The notes beneath the pieces were generated by a model. The model was not told the DNA's origin. It saw only the letters and a list, made by a program, of their open reading frames with translations, and searched no databases. From NCBI RefSeq assembly GCF_003428625.2, contig NZ_QVQT02000002.1:186001-250000 (forward strand): a DNA stretch of 64,000 bases. Direction: 5' to 3'. Shown piece after piece: positions 33,991 through 42,397 of this stretch. Made by a program: the position numbers and the translations under genes. Source of the stretch: Paracidobacterium acidisoli. GTDB taxonomy: Bacteria; Acidobacteriota; Terriglobia; Terriglobales; Acidobacteriaceae. The number at the start of each line of letters is the position of its first letter. Positions within the stretch are counted from its first letter, which is position 1.

Positions 33991-34253
33991 GGTCTTGCTG
34001 ACGCGAGAGGGGAAGTGTTCCGTGGCTGAGTCGCACAGGGGCTGAAGCCCTTTAGTTTTTGAGGCTGGTTCGGCACGGCTAAAGCCGTGCCCTGATACAA
34101 AGCGATGAAGCCTTCCCACCTTAGCTTCTCCACCCCAGCGAACGTTGTTCGCCGGGGACCCCGGTTCGCGAAGGTGGGGCACCCGGATTCTGCGAACACC
34201 CACCTCACGAGAAGCAAATGCAGATCCCTCGGCTTCGCTCGGGATGACAAAAG
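33991..34253 (+). repeat. Long direct repeat, copy 2
   Basis: Second copy of the 33592-33853 unit with the same module order and a few substitutions and one-base indels. After it, 34254-34410 is a purine-rich stretch with repeated GGGATGA words and no gene. Confidence 0.93.
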
Positions 34254-34410
34254 GAAGGGCTCGGAGATGAGAAGGGGAAGGTTTGGGATGAGAAGGCAGA
34301 TTCGGGATGACAGGAGAAGGATTAAAGATGGCAAGCGGTATGCCGGGATGGCAAGGAGGGATTCACCGGCTGCCGGGCAGATGGGAGATGCCGGGCGGCG
34401 CGGAATCCCC

Positions 34411-34416
34411 TAGAAT
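34411..34416 (+). promoter_or_regulatory. Putative -10 element before the 12-codon leader ORF
   Basis: TAGAAT followed after six bases by ATG 34423. It is identical in layout to the elements at 38415 (Dabb gene) and, with seven bases, at 46946 (coaBC), which suggests a leaderless transcript. Confidence 0.5.
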
Positions 34417-34422
34417 ACGAGG

Positions 34423-34461
34423 ATGCCTGATTCTTCCTGGTCTGAAACGGGGCGCGCGTGA
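34423..34461 (+). CDS. 12-codon leader ORF coupled to the ABC transporter
   Basis: Reads MPDSSWSETGRA then TGA. The stop overlaps the GTG start of the ABC transporter gene as GTGA, so ribosomes finishing the leader could restart on the transporter. The TAGAAT six bases before its ATG suggests that the mRNA begins at this codon. No family is known to me; it may serve only to load ribosomes, since the GTG has no good Shine-Dalgarno site. Confidence 0.45.
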   Translation: MPDSSWSETGRA

Positions 34462-36335
34462 AGCGAGTCTGGCGCCTGCTGTACTATGCGCGCCGGTACT
34501 GGCTGCAGAGCCTGGCGGCGGTGGTACTGGCCGCCGGGGTGGGACTTTTCGACGCCTTTCGTGTTTTTCTGGTCGGACCGATCTTCGACAATGTGCTGCA
34601 CCCGGGGCAGACGGCCGGCAGCGTCAAACAGAATTCGCTGCTGACCGAGATCGGCGCCCGTTTCCATCTGCACATCACGCTGCAAAGCCTGGTCCCGAGC
34701 TGGATTCACAACGACTGGAGCGTGGTGGCGTTTGCCTTTGTGGTCTCGACGCTGCTCAAGGGCATCTGCGATTACATCGGCACCTATCTGGCGAATTATG
34801 CCGGCTTCGGCACCATTACCGATCTGCGCGACGACCTTTATGAGGCAATTCTGCGGCGGTCGGTCTCGTTCTTTCAGAAGCATGCGACGGGAACGCTGCT
34901 GTCGGCGCTGATCAACGACATTGAACGGGTGCAGTATGCCACCTCGTCGGTGCTGTCGGATTTTCTGCAGCAGATCTTCACGCTCTTTTTCACCGTCATT
35001 CTGGTGATCGCGCTGGGCGGGAAGCTGGCATGGATTCTGCTGCTGTTTGTGCCGGTGGTGATCGTGTCGATGCGGCGGATCGGCCGCGATGTGCGGCAGA
35101 CGACGCGCAAAGGGCAGGACCGGCTGGCCGAGATCCAGAACATTTTACACGAGACGATCACCGGCAACCGCATCGTCAAAGCCTTCAATATGGAGTTCTG
35201 GGAGCTGCTGCGCTTTCGCCAGGCGGCACGGCGGCTCTTCCGCGCCAATCTGCGCTCGGTGCGGGCGCAGGCGATCAGCTCTCCTTTAATGGACTTTGTG
35301 GGAGCGGTGGCGATTGCGCTGCTGCTGCTGGTGGGACGCGGGCGCATTCAGAGCCACGCGATGACGGTGGGCACCTTTTTCGCCTTCATCGTGGCGCTGT
35401 TCAAGCTCTATGACCCGATCCGGCGATTTGCGCAGTACTACAACAGCTTTCAGCAGGCGCTGGGCGCATCGTCGGCGATCTTCGATTTTATGGACGCGCA
35501 GGATGAGGTGTGCGAGGCGCGTCATCCTCATGTGCTGAAGGGCTTTCGGGAGAGCATTGCGCTCGAGCATGTGAGCTTTGCATACAGCGACGATGAGGGC
35601 GAGAAGGAAGCGCTGCACGATATCAATCTGACGATCCGGCAGGGCGAGGTGCTGGCCCTGGTGGGGCCGAGCGGCGCGGGGAAGTCGACGCTGGTGAATC
35701 TGATTCCGCGCTTCTTCGATGCGACGGGTGGCAGGATTCTGATTGACGGGCACGAGCTGCGCGAGGTGAGTCTGGCTTCGCTGCGGGAACAGATCGGCAA
35801 GGTGACGCAGGAGACGATTCTGTTCAACGACACGGTGCGGAACAACATTGCGTACGGTCAGCCGGACGTCTCGTTCGCGCGCGTGCAGGAGGCGGCGAAG
35901 GCGGCGCTGGCGCATGACTTTATTCTGCGCATGCCGGACGGGTACGACACGCTGATCGGCGAGAAGGGCTTTCGGCTGTCGGGCGGTGAGCGGCAGCGGC
36001 TGGCGATTGCGCGGGCGATTCTGAAGAATGCTCCGGTGCTGATTCTGGACGAGGCAACGTCGGCGCTGGATACGGAGAGCGAATCGCTGGTGCAGGTGGC
36101 GCTGGGCAATCTGATGGCGGCGCGCACGGTGATCGTGATCGCGCACCGGTTGTCGACGGTGCGCCGGGCCAACAGAATTGTGGTGCTGGAAGGCGGGCGG
36201 ATTACGGCGGTGGGATCGCATGAGGAGCTGCTGCAGATATCGCCCACGTATCAGAAGCTGTACCGGCTGCAGTTTATCGATATGGATGAAGCGATGACAG
36301 CGGAGCCGGCGCTGATGGGGAAAGCAGAGCTATGA
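34458..36335 (+). CDS. msbA: MsbA-type ABC exporter (fused permease and ATPase)
   Basis: 625-residue half-transporter of the MsbA/lipid-exporter class: six transmembrane helices in the first 330 residues, then a nucleotide-binding domain with Walker A GPSGAGKST (about 403), signature LSGGERQRLAIARAIL, Walker B VLILDEATSALDTES and the switch His in IVIAHRLSTVRRANRI. MsbA flips lipid A or phospholipids across the inner membrane, but substrate cannot be read from the sequence. GTG 34458 overlaps a 12-codon leader ORF. The stop overlaps yicC by four bases. Confidence 0.85.
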   Translation: MKRVWRLLYYARRYWLQSLAAVVLAAGVGLFDAFRVFLVGPIFDNVLHPGQTAGSVKQNSLLTEIGARFHLHITLQSLVPSWIHNDWSVVAFAFVVSTLLKGICDYIGTYLANYAGFGTITDLRDDLYEAILRRSVSFFQKHATGTLLSALINDIERVQYATSSVLSDFLQQIFTLFFTVILVIALGGKLAWILLLFVPVVIVSMRRIGRDVRQTTRKGQDRLAEIQNILHETITGNRIVKAFNMEFWELLRFRQAARRLFRANLRSVRAQAISSPLMDFVGAVAIALLLLVGRGRIQSHAMTVGTFFAFIVALFKLYDPIRRFAQYYNSFQQALGASSAIFDFMDAQDEVCEARHPHVLKGFRESIALEHVSFAYSDDEGEKEALHDINLTIRQGEVLALVGPSGAGKSTLVNLIPRFFDATGGRILIDGHELREVSLASLREQIGKVTQETILFNDTVRNNIAYGQPDVSFARVQEAAKAALAHDFILRMPDGYDTLIGEKGFRLSGGERQRLAIARAILKNAPVLILDEATSALDTESESLVQVALGNLMAARTVIVIAHRLSTVRRANRIVVLEGGRITAVGSHEELLQISPTYQKLYRLQFIDMDEAMTAEPALMGKAEL

Positions 36336-37243
36336 CGACGGCGGCGAAGACAGTGCATTCGATGACGGGGTACGCGCGCATTGCCGGGCGCGTCACAGAG
36401 ACGCTGGGCTTTTCACTGAGCCTGAAGAGCGTGAATCACCGCTTTCTGGATCTGCACATGCGCATGCCGGGCGGAACGGATGCGCTGGAGATGAAGCTGC
36501 GGCGGGCGCTCAAGGAAAAGCTGATTCGCGGCCACGTGGAGGTAACGCTGAGCCTCGATCGCAGCCAGAAGGCCGAAGCCAGCTACGACGCGGCGCTGGT
36601 GGCCGGCTACATCGCCGCCTTCCGCACGGCGGCGAAGGAGCACGGACTGCGCGAGGAGCCGGATCTGAATGTGATCTTTCGGCTGCCGGGCGTGCTGACG
36701 GGGGACTCGCGGAACTCGGAAGAAGAGATGCAGACGATGGAAAAGGCCGTGCTGCCGGAGATCGACGGGCTGGTGGATGCGCTGAATGCGATGCGCGGCC
36801 AGGAGGGCGGCGTGCTGGCGGTGGATCTGCATGGCGGGATGGATCGGCTGCTGGTGCATGTGGAAGAAGTTGCGAAGCTGCGCGAGAACGTGCAGCAGGC
36901 CTATCTGGATCGCATTCAGACGCGGCTGCAGGCAGTGCTGAACAGCAGTCTCGACCAGGACCGGCTGCTGCAGGAGGTAGCGCTGCTGGTGGAGAAGAGC
37001 GATGTGGAAGAGGAAGTGACCCGGCTGCGGACGCACATCGATCACTTTCACGGGCTGCTGCATGCAGGCGGAGAAGTCGGCAAGCGGCTGGATTTTCTGC
37101 TGCAGGAGATGAACCGCGAGGCCAACACGCTGCTTTCCAAGACGGGCGGCGTTGCCGGAAATGGTCCACGCATAACGGAAACCGGCCTGGCGATGAAGTC
37201 GGAGATCGAAAAAGCCAGAGAACAGGTTCAGAATTTAGAATAA
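36332..37243 (+). CDS. yicC: YicC/YloC-family endoribonuclease
   Basis: 303-residue YicC-like protein. The N-terminal domain starts SMTGYARIAGRVTETLGFSL and continues LKSVNHRFLDLHMRMPGG; the C-terminal DUF1732 domain ends LLQEMNREANTLLSKTGG with TETGLAMKSEIEKAREQVQN and LE. Family members in E. coli and Bacillus act as RNases on small RNA or mRNA. It overlaps the transporter stop (ATGA), and gmk follows, the standard yicC-gmk-rpoZ order. Confidence 0.95.
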   Translation: MTTAAKTVHSMTGYARIAGRVTETLGFSLSLKSVNHRFLDLHMRMPGGTDALEMKLRRALKEKLIRGHVEVTLSLDRSQKAEASYDAALVAGYIAAFRTAAKEHGLREEPDLNVIFRLPGVLTGDSRNSEEEMQTMEKAVLPEIDGLVDALNAMRGQEGGVLAVDLHGGMDRLLVHVEEVAKLRENVQQAYLDRIQTRLQAVLNSSLDQDRLLQEVALLVEKSDVEEEVTRLRTHIDHFHGLLHAGGEVGKRLDFLLQEMNREANTLLSKTGGVAGNGPRITETGLAMKSEIEKAREQVQNLE

Positions 37244-37294
37244 CTGCCAGTAGAGAGGCAGGGCGTGCCCGATGAGAAGGGTCTGAAGAGCACC

Positions 37295-37350
37295 GGGGCT
37301 AAAGCCCCCCTTTCCTTTTCCGGCTATATTCACCGGGCTGAAGCCTGGTG
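37295..37350. repeat. Two GGCTAAAGCC-core palindromes before gmk
   Basis: GGGGCTAAAGCCCC (37295-37308) and CACCGGGCTGAAGCCTGGTG (37331-37350), separated by a pyrimidine-rich stretch. The context matches the 33928-33990 copy, including the following CTTCTACCG. The pair occupies the leader between yicC and gmk. Confidence 0.88.
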
Positions 37351-37395
37351 CTTCTACCGAAAAGGCAGGTATCGCTTAAGGAGAAGCGCACACAC

Positions 37396-38097
37396 TTGGC
37401 TGGTATTTTATTCATCATTTCGGCGCCATCGGGATCGGGGAAATCGACGCTGGTGAACCAGCTGCGGTCGCTGGTCAACGGACTGGAATTTTCGGTCTCG
37501 TACACGACGCGGCCGCCGCGCGGATCGGAAGAAGAGGCCCGCGAGTATCACTTCACGACGCGGGAAACGTTTCAGCAGATGATCGAGGCCGGCGAGTTTC
37601 TGGAGTATGCCGATGTCTTTGGTAACTACTACGGAACGGCGCGGCAGACTCTGGACGATGCCTTTGCGCGGGGGCGCGATCTGCTGCTGGATATCGACGT
37701 GCAGGGCGCGACGCAGGTGCGGGCAAAGGTTCCGGAGGCGGTGAGCATCTTTGTGGTGACGCCGAGTCCGGAGATTCTGGCGATGCGGCTGAGGAACCGG
37801 AGCCGGGCCGAGGGGAAGATTCAGGACGAGATTATCGAGCGGCGTTTGGCGAAAGCAAAACAGGAGATTGAGAATTACCGCGAATATGGCTATATTCTCG
37901 TCAACGATATTCTCGACCGGGCCGTGGAAGAACTGGCAGCCATTGTGACGGCGGAGCGCGTGCGCCGTCAGGGCGGCGAAATCACGGCGGATACGGAACG
38001 GCTGATCCGGCTGGCGGAAGGATGCAGGCAAAAGAACGCTGAGGCGCGGATTCGGCCGGTACTGGAGAAGTTCGGGGTGACGCCGGTGCACGTCTGA
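37396..38097 (+). CDS. gmk: Guanylate kinase
   Basis: 233-residue guanylate kinase (GMP + ATP to GDP + ADP). It shows the P-loop IISAPSGSGKSTLVNQL, the GMP-binding VSYTTRPPRGSEEEAREYHF, GEFLEYADVFGNYYGT and LLLDIDVQGATQVRAKVPEA. The start is uncertain: no ATG precedes the P-loop, an upstream GTG at 37348 lies inside a palindromic repeat, and TTG 37396 has AAGGAG about 12 bases upstream. TTG is chosen because it begins the protein right before the conserved strand. The C-terminus is about 25 residues longer than in E. coli. Confidence 0.92.
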   Translation: MAGILFIISAPSGSGKSTLVNQLRSLVNGLEFSVSYTTRPPRGSEEEAREYHFTTRETFQQMIEAGEFLEYADVFGNYYGTARQTLDDAFARGRDLLLDIDVQGATQVRAKVPEAVSIFVVTPSPEILAMRLRNRSRAEGKIQDEIIERRLAKAKQEIENYREYGYILVNDILDRAVEELAAIVTAERVRRQGGEITADTERLIRLAEGCRQKNAEARIRPVLEKFGVTPVHV

Positions 38098-38154
38098 CAG
38101 GCGGCTGCCGGGGCCGGACGGGGAGATCGGGTTCAGAAGGCCAGGGGAGCAGAG

Positions 38155-38391
38155 ATGGGCATACAACAGGAGTTCGACAGTAATTTCCGTTATGTGCTGG
38201 TGGCGGCGCGCCGGGCACGGCAGCTTCAGAACGGTTCTCAGCCACTGATTTCAGCGCGATCGACAAAGGCGTGCAAGGTGGCGCAGGAAGAGATCGCAGC
38301 CGGGAAAGTGGCGTATGTGCGGCATGAGAACACTCCGATTGTGAAACCGGAGATCGCTTCGCCGGATGTACCGCGGTTCGTGATCTCGTAA
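38155..38391 (+). CDS. rpoZ: RNA polymerase omega subunit
   Basis: 78-residue omega subunit. SNFRYVLVAARRARQLQNGS and KACKVAQEEIAAGKVAYVRH fit the family, including the variant of the RA..R..QL motif. It sits after gmk, as in many bacteria, with a GGGGAG site upstream. Omega stabilises beta-prime during polymerase assembly. Confidence 0.88.
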   Translation: MGIQQEFDSNFRYVLVAARRARQLQNGSQPLISARSTKACKVAQEEIAAGKVAYVRHENTPIVKPEIASPDVPRFVIS

Positions 38392-38414
38392 CAACAGGCA
38401 TCGTTGAGCGCGGG

Positions 38415-38420
38415 TAGAAT
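38415..38420 (+). promoter_or_regulatory. Putative -10 element, leaderless start of the Dabb gene
   Basis: TAGAAT followed after six bases by ATG 38427, in a 35-base gap after rpoZ, with no Shine-Dalgarno sequence. Confidence 0.5.
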
Positions 38421-38426
38421 GACCGC

Positions 38427-38714
38427 ATGGTCATTCATACCTTTGCGTTCCGGTGGAAGCCGGGTGTTACGACAGAACAGAAGCAGCGCGTGATCGACGA
38501 GATTCGAGCGCTTCAGGGACAGATTCCGGGGCTGGACGAGACATGGGTGGGAACGAATCTCTCGCCGCGGTCGCTGGGCTATGAGCTGGGCGGGGTGATG
38601 AAGTTCACGGACCTGGCTTCGCTCGAAGCGTATCACGGACATCCGGTGCATCAGCGGCTGCTGAGCTGGCTGGTGCCGCTGGTCGATCCGGTCGAGGTCG
38701 ATTTCGAGGTCTGA
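38427..38714 (+). CDS. Dabb-domain (stress-responsive A/B barrel) protein
   Basis: 95-residue protein with the Dabb fold: VIHTFAFRWKPGVTTEQKQR at the start, an internal GTNLSPRSLGYELGGVMKF strand region and the ending AYHGHPVHQRLLSWLVPLVD. These small dimeric barrels are of unknown or varied function. It is a single gene, with a promoter candidate directly upstream and a terminator downstream. Confidence 0.88.
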   Translation: MVIHTFAFRWKPGVTTEQKQRVIDEIRALQGQIPGLDETWVGTNLSPRSLGYELGGVMKFTDLASLEAYHGHPVHQRLLSWLVPLVDPVEVDFEV

Positions 38715-38771
38715 TCGCCGCGGGTAGCAAACAGCGGCGATTCGGTAAATTCGGGGACATTCAGCAGAATC

Positions 38772-38806
38772 AAAGGCCTGCCGGCGATGGCGGGCCTTTT
38801 GTTTTG
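38772..38806 (+). terminator. Rho-independent terminator after the Dabb gene
   Basis: Arms 38772-38782 and 38789-38799 form an 11-pair hairpin with a six-base loop, one G-U pair and a TTTTGTTTT tail. Confidence 0.88.
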
Positions 38807-38850
38807 CTTTCATTTTTCCTGCGTTTTCTTTGTTTCCTTTACGATTTGTT

Positions 38851-38880
38851 TTGCAGGAAGCCGGATGCCGACGATATAGT
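38851..38880 (+). promoter_or_regulatory. Putative housekeeping promoter of the Tat-exported protein gene
   Basis: TTGCAG (38851-38856), 18-base spacer, TATAGT (38875-38880). Initiation near 38887 would give a leader of about 45 bases to ATG 38933. Confidence 0.45.
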
Positions 38881-38932
38881 GCTGCTGGTCTTCAGCGGAA
38901 TGATCTGAACCGGAAAGAGAGACACGAACCTG

Positions 38933-40510
38933 ATGCAGCGGAGAGACTTTCTGAAAGGCGGCGCTGCCGCGGCCGGCGTGCTCGGGATCGGCACCGGCGC
39001 GGCGCAGGGCATTGTGCCTGCCCATAACTGGAGTAAGTACGACTTTGGATCGGGGCCGGCGGTAAAAGACCGGCTGAACCAGGGGCCCTTTCCGCAGTAT
39101 CCGCCGGATGCGGTGATACCGAGCGACGAGGTGGTGATGACCACGACGCCTTCGGACGAGGTGGTGCCGAATTACGGCAAAGGGCTGGTCACCTACATTA
39201 CGGCGGACATGGGAACCGAAGAGATCAAGTCGGACAACGTGTCGAAGGGGATCGAGGATCTGGTGAACTTTCCGCTGGGGCAGAAGCTGTATATCCGTCC
39301 CACCTGGCGGGAGGTTCAGCCCCGGCCGGGACGGCTGGAGCTGCCGGATTACGTGAAGCTGGTCTTCGATCTGGCGAAGAAGAGCGGCAAGCAGGTGGGG
39401 CTGCGCATTCAGATGTCCGCGCCGGACTACTGGCACGCGCCGGCGCTGCCGGATTTTGTGCTGGAGCGGGTGCCGAAGGTGGATCTGGTGCTGAACGATC
39501 CGAAGGATCAGGCGGCGGGAGCGCGCTTTGTGAAGAATCCTTACTCGCGGTATCAGCCGCGCTTCGACGATCCCTTCTTTCAGCAGTGTTTTCGCGAGCT
39601 GGTGGGACAGTTGGCGGCGGAGTTCGACGGCAATCCGTCGGTCGAGTTTATCGACACCTTCATGTACGGGTTCTGGGGCGAGGGGCATACGTGGCCCTTC
39701 AGCAACAATCCCTTTCCCGATTACCAGACGGCGGAGCGCACGTGGATGGACATGCTCGAAGTGCAGCTCGATAACTTTAAGAAGACACCGCTGCTGACCA
39801 ACACGCAGCCGGACTTCAGCCGGGTAGGGAACTCGGAGATGCTGGACTGCACGGTGCGGAGCAATAACTGGATTCGCAGCGACACGATTTTTATCGAGAA
39901 CGAACAGATCGAGGCGCTGAGCAACCGGCCGCCGTGGATTGGAGCGCTGCTCGAGCAGGGGCTTCCGGGCAAGCCGGCGGACCCGAAGGCCAGCGTCGAG
40001 GGCATCTCTCCGGCAGAGAACATGATTGCCCATGTGATGGATATCGGGGCGAATTACTGGTCGCTGTGGAACTTTCATCAGATCAGCGCACAGAATCTGG
40101 CGGGCTACTACCAGGCGTATCCGGCGTGGTTCGACCGGATCAACCGGAAGATCGGGTATCGCGTGCGGCCATCGTTCATCTGGGGCTATGAGGCCGATGG
40201 CTATACGGGGCTGATTATCGGCTTTGCGAATGACGGCATTGCCGGGGTTCCGGGCGTGCTGCGGGTGACGGTGGAGAGCGAGGACGGCAAGCCGCTGCGG
40301 AGCGGCTGTCTCGATCCGGGGTATCCGCTGCCGGGGAAGATTCGTCAGGCGCAGATCGTGCTGCCGAAGGGAACGAAGTGGCAGGGGCTGAAACTGAAAG
40401 CGGAGATCGAGGTGAAGGAGATGCGCTATCCGGTGCGCTGGGCCTGCCACCAGCAGCTCAATGAGGACGGCTCACTCACGCTGCGCGCGAACCTGCGGCA
40501 GGAGGTCTGA
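38933..40510 (+). CDS. Tat-exported glycoside hydrolase-like protein
   Basis: 525-residue protein with a twin-arginine signal (MQRRDFLKGGAAAAGVLGIG, cleavage near residue 26). The body looks like a TIM-barrel glycosidase: KLYIRPTWREVQPRPGRLEL, then QVGLRIQMSAPDYWHAPALP, VEFIDTFMYGFWGEGHTWPF (a likely acidic catalytic Glu) and ANYWSLWNFHQISAQNL. The C-terminal 110 residues are a beta-sandwich-like domain ending RYPVRWACHQQLNEDGSLTL, resembling DUF4832-type proteins. Substrate is unknown. It is transcribed alone, from the promoter candidate at 38851 to a strong terminator. Confidence 0.72.
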   Translation: MQRRDFLKGGAAAAGVLGIGTGAAQGIVPAHNWSKYDFGSGPAVKDRLNQGPFPQYPPDAVIPSDEVVMTTTPSDEVVPNYGKGLVTYITADMGTEEIKSDNVSKGIEDLVNFPLGQKLYIRPTWREVQPRPGRLELPDYVKLVFDLAKKSGKQVGLRIQMSAPDYWHAPALPDFVLERVPKVDLVLNDPKDQAAGARFVKNPYSRYQPRFDDPFFQQCFRELVGQLAAEFDGNPSVEFIDTFMYGFWGEGHTWPFSNNPFPDYQTAERTWMDMLEVQLDNFKKTPLLTNTQPDFSRVGNSEMLDCTVRSNNWIRSDTIFIENEQIEALSNRPPWIGALLEQGLPGKPADPKASVEGISPAENMIAHVMDIGANYWSLWNFHQISAQNLAGYYQAYPAWFDRINRKIGYRVRPSFIWGYEADGYTGLIIGFANDGIAGVPGVLRVTVESEDGKPLRSGCLDPGYPLPGKIRQAQIVLPKGTKWQGLKLKAEIEVKEMRYPVRWACHQQLNEDGSLTLRANLRQEV

Positions 40511-40538
40511 GGCTGCGGTGATCTGAAGGCTGTTCGGC

Positions 40539-40566
40539 AAAAAGGCCCGCTGATGCGGGCCTTTTT
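40539..40566. terminator. Bidirectional rho-independent terminator
   Basis: A perfect 12-pair hairpin with loop TGAT, flanked by A5 on the left and T5 on the right, lies between the convergent genes ending at 40510 and 40595. Confidence 0.93.
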
Positions 40567-40594
40567 GCCTGCGGTATCCAGCCGGAATGGCGTG

Positions 40595-41140
40595 CTATTC
40601 CTTTTCGTGTTTGTTGTGGGAAACGCTTAGCGGATATGAAGCGATCAGATACTTACCCTCGTCCCTGCTGACCGGAGTTACTTCCAGCGTGTAACCTGCC
40701 GTAACATGCTGTGCGAGATAGAAATAAGTTTTTCCCGCCTTCGCATCGAGCTGTATCGGCACCACGATTTTTGTTTCGCGATGGAAGCCGGAGGATTTTG
40801 TCTGCCGGTAGTAAGGCAGCGCGGCACAAATGTGGTGTTCTCCCGGATTGATGGAGACCGAAAAGTACGAATTGCCACGATCGGCGCCCACCCACGTTCC
40901 GTCAATTCCGAATAACATGGAGTCGGCGACGCCAACGACGGCAACTCTTTCCTGAATGAAGTAAATCAGTGCTTTTCCGGAATCAGGCTGCGCTAGTGAG
41001 TGCCGGGAGTTGTCCAGCTTCACCTTGAACGTGTCGTACCTGGGACCACAGGATGGAGGAAGAGGGCCGTCTAACGGAGCCTGGGCAGATGCTGATATCA
41101 ATGCAGCGAAGAGAAATGCAACGAACGCTATGATTTTCAT
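40595..41140 (-). CDS. Secreted DUF2846-like protein
   Basis: 181-residue exported protein. The signal peptide is about 1-20 (MKIIAFVAFLFAALISASAQ). The body has ALIYFIQERVAVVGVADSML, GNSYFSVSINPGEHHICAAL, the strand-rich VVPIQLDAKAGKTYFYLAQH and YTLEVTPVSRDEGKYLIASY, a pattern like DUF2846/DUF4198-type beta-sandwich proteins. ATG 41140 with AGGAAAG upstream is clearly the start; the frame is open further up by chance. Function unknown. Confidence 0.78.
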   Translation of the reverse strand: MKIIAFVAFLFAALISASAQAPLDGPLPPSCGPRYDTFKVKLDNSRHSLAQPDSGKALIYFIQERVAVVGVADSMLFGIDGTWVGADRGNSYFSVSINPGEHHICAALPYYRQTKSSGFHRETKIVVPIQLDAKAGKTYFYLAQHVTAGYTLEVTPVSRDEGKYLIASYPLSVSHNKHEKE

Positions 41141-41335
41141 AGTCTTTCCTGTGAAGGGTAATTCTCCTGCTGTGGGAAGACTGCGACATACCGATTTTAG
41201 TTTCATGCGGATGACGTAAAACGCGAAACGCCATAACACCCCCGGATAACTCCATGATTGCCGCAGTCAGATTCTGTTCAGACGGGATTGCTCTTCACAT
41301 TGTATGAGCGCGTTGGCCGTCGCAGGCAGGAGGAA

Positions 41336-41941
41336 CTATTCATCCCAGTCGTGCTCGGCCGGAAGGCCGTGGCTGAGACGCGCATCGTTGACGGCTTTTC
41401 GCAGAAAGATGGTTTTACCTTCGGTATATCGCGGCATGTCGTCGCCGTATGCGGTTGCCAGTTCCATCTTCAGCGCCTCGTAGGCGCGGGCGACGTCAGG
41501 GCGACGGATCAGCCAGTCACGGAGCAGCAGCTCATTTTTGACGGGCCAGGCGGGCGCAACGACCAGGTGGAGATGCCAGGCGAGGTTCGTATCTGCGGCT
41601 GTTCTCCGGAAGAAGCGCCGTTTGAAGAAACCTGCATCGATCCTGCGGTACTTTGCGGCTGCAAGCTGCTCGCTCAGCGCGTCCGCCTGCTCAAGAGAGG
41701 CGACGGGCGTCATCATGTCAATGATGGGTTTCGCGCTGAGTCCGGGAACGGCGGTGCTCCCGTAATGCTGAAGCTCATCGGCCAGGGGGCCAAGGAAGGA
41801 CCGCAGCCGCGCACGCTCCCGCGAGAAATATTCCGGCCAGGACGGGTCCGGAGAGACGATGGAGACATGGCCGAGCGCCCGTCTCGCCTGTGCGGGATCG
41901 TGCATTTGGTTAGTGTAGTGAATTGCGGGAATATCCCGCAT
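41336..41941 (-). CDS. GrpB/UPF0157-family protein
   Basis: 201-residue protein of the GrpB family (nucleotidyltransferase-like fold, sometimes fused to dephospho-CoA kinase). Motifs: VSIVSPDPSWPEYFSRERAR, LADELQHYGSTAVPGLSAKP with IIDMMTPV, and the C-terminal LLLRDWLIRRPDVARAYEAL. The biochemical role is not established to my knowledge. The start is uncertain: ATG 41941 or 41905, neither with a good ribosome binding site. Confidence 0.85.
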   Translation of the reverse strand: MRDIPAIHYTNQMHDPAQARRALGHVSIVSPDPSWPEYFSRERARLRSFLGPLADELQHYGSTAVPGLSAKPIIDMMTPVASLEQADALSEQLAAAKYRRIDAGFFKRRFFRRTAADTNLAWHLHLVVAPAWPVKNELLLRDWLIRRPDVARAYEALKMELATAYGDDMPRYTEGKTIFLRKAVNDARLSHGLPAEHDWDE

Positions 41942-42056
41942 GATGGCTGGAAGGGATGTCCAGGTGTGTGCAGAATCCGCGTCTGAGTCCAGACACTTAG
42001 GGTGCGCGCAAGGCAGGCTGTAGGGCAAAGGATGGAGCAGATTGCAACGAGGAAAT

Positions 42057-42167
42057 GCAGATCCTTCGACTACGCGACCTGCGGTCGCTTCGCTCAGGAT
42101 GACAGGAATCAGGATTTGTAGCCTTTTGTTTGGCTCTCATGTCCGAAAATCCGGACATGGGGCACCC
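42057..42167. repeat. Dispersed intergenic repeat elements
   Basis: A GCAGATCCTTCGACTACGCG...CGCTTCGCTCAGGATGACA element (42057-42104) carries an extra internal segment compared with the copies at 33820 and 34220. It is followed by CATGTCCG-N6-CGGACATG (42138-42159) with the GGGGCACCC tail. The rest of 41942-42397 holds no gene that I can support. Confidence 0.85.
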
Positions 42168-42397
42168 GGCACTCGCACCATGCGTCCGGCGGCCAGACGA
42201 TTTCTTCGGCAGGCGCATCCAATAACGTACGCGGATTTAATAAACGCGTGGATTGGATGAGCGGATTCGTTGCATGCGGGCCGGGCTGGGGTTTTCCGAA
42301 AACAGGATTGGCACGGAGGGAAACAGCGCTCGCTTCCATTTCCGTTTTCCATTTCGATTCGTACTTCCTCTGTCCCTGTGGAGAGGGGGTGTACTAT

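Noticed and set aside
33706..34413. Several 60-120 codon frames on both strands in the repeat region
   Set aside because: They lie in the duplicated palindromic elements, change frame between the two copies, and show no coding character.
37348..37395. GTG 37348 as start of gmk
   Set aside because: It lies at the end of a palindromic repeat; the added residues are not part of the guanylate kinase family and no ribosome binding site is present.
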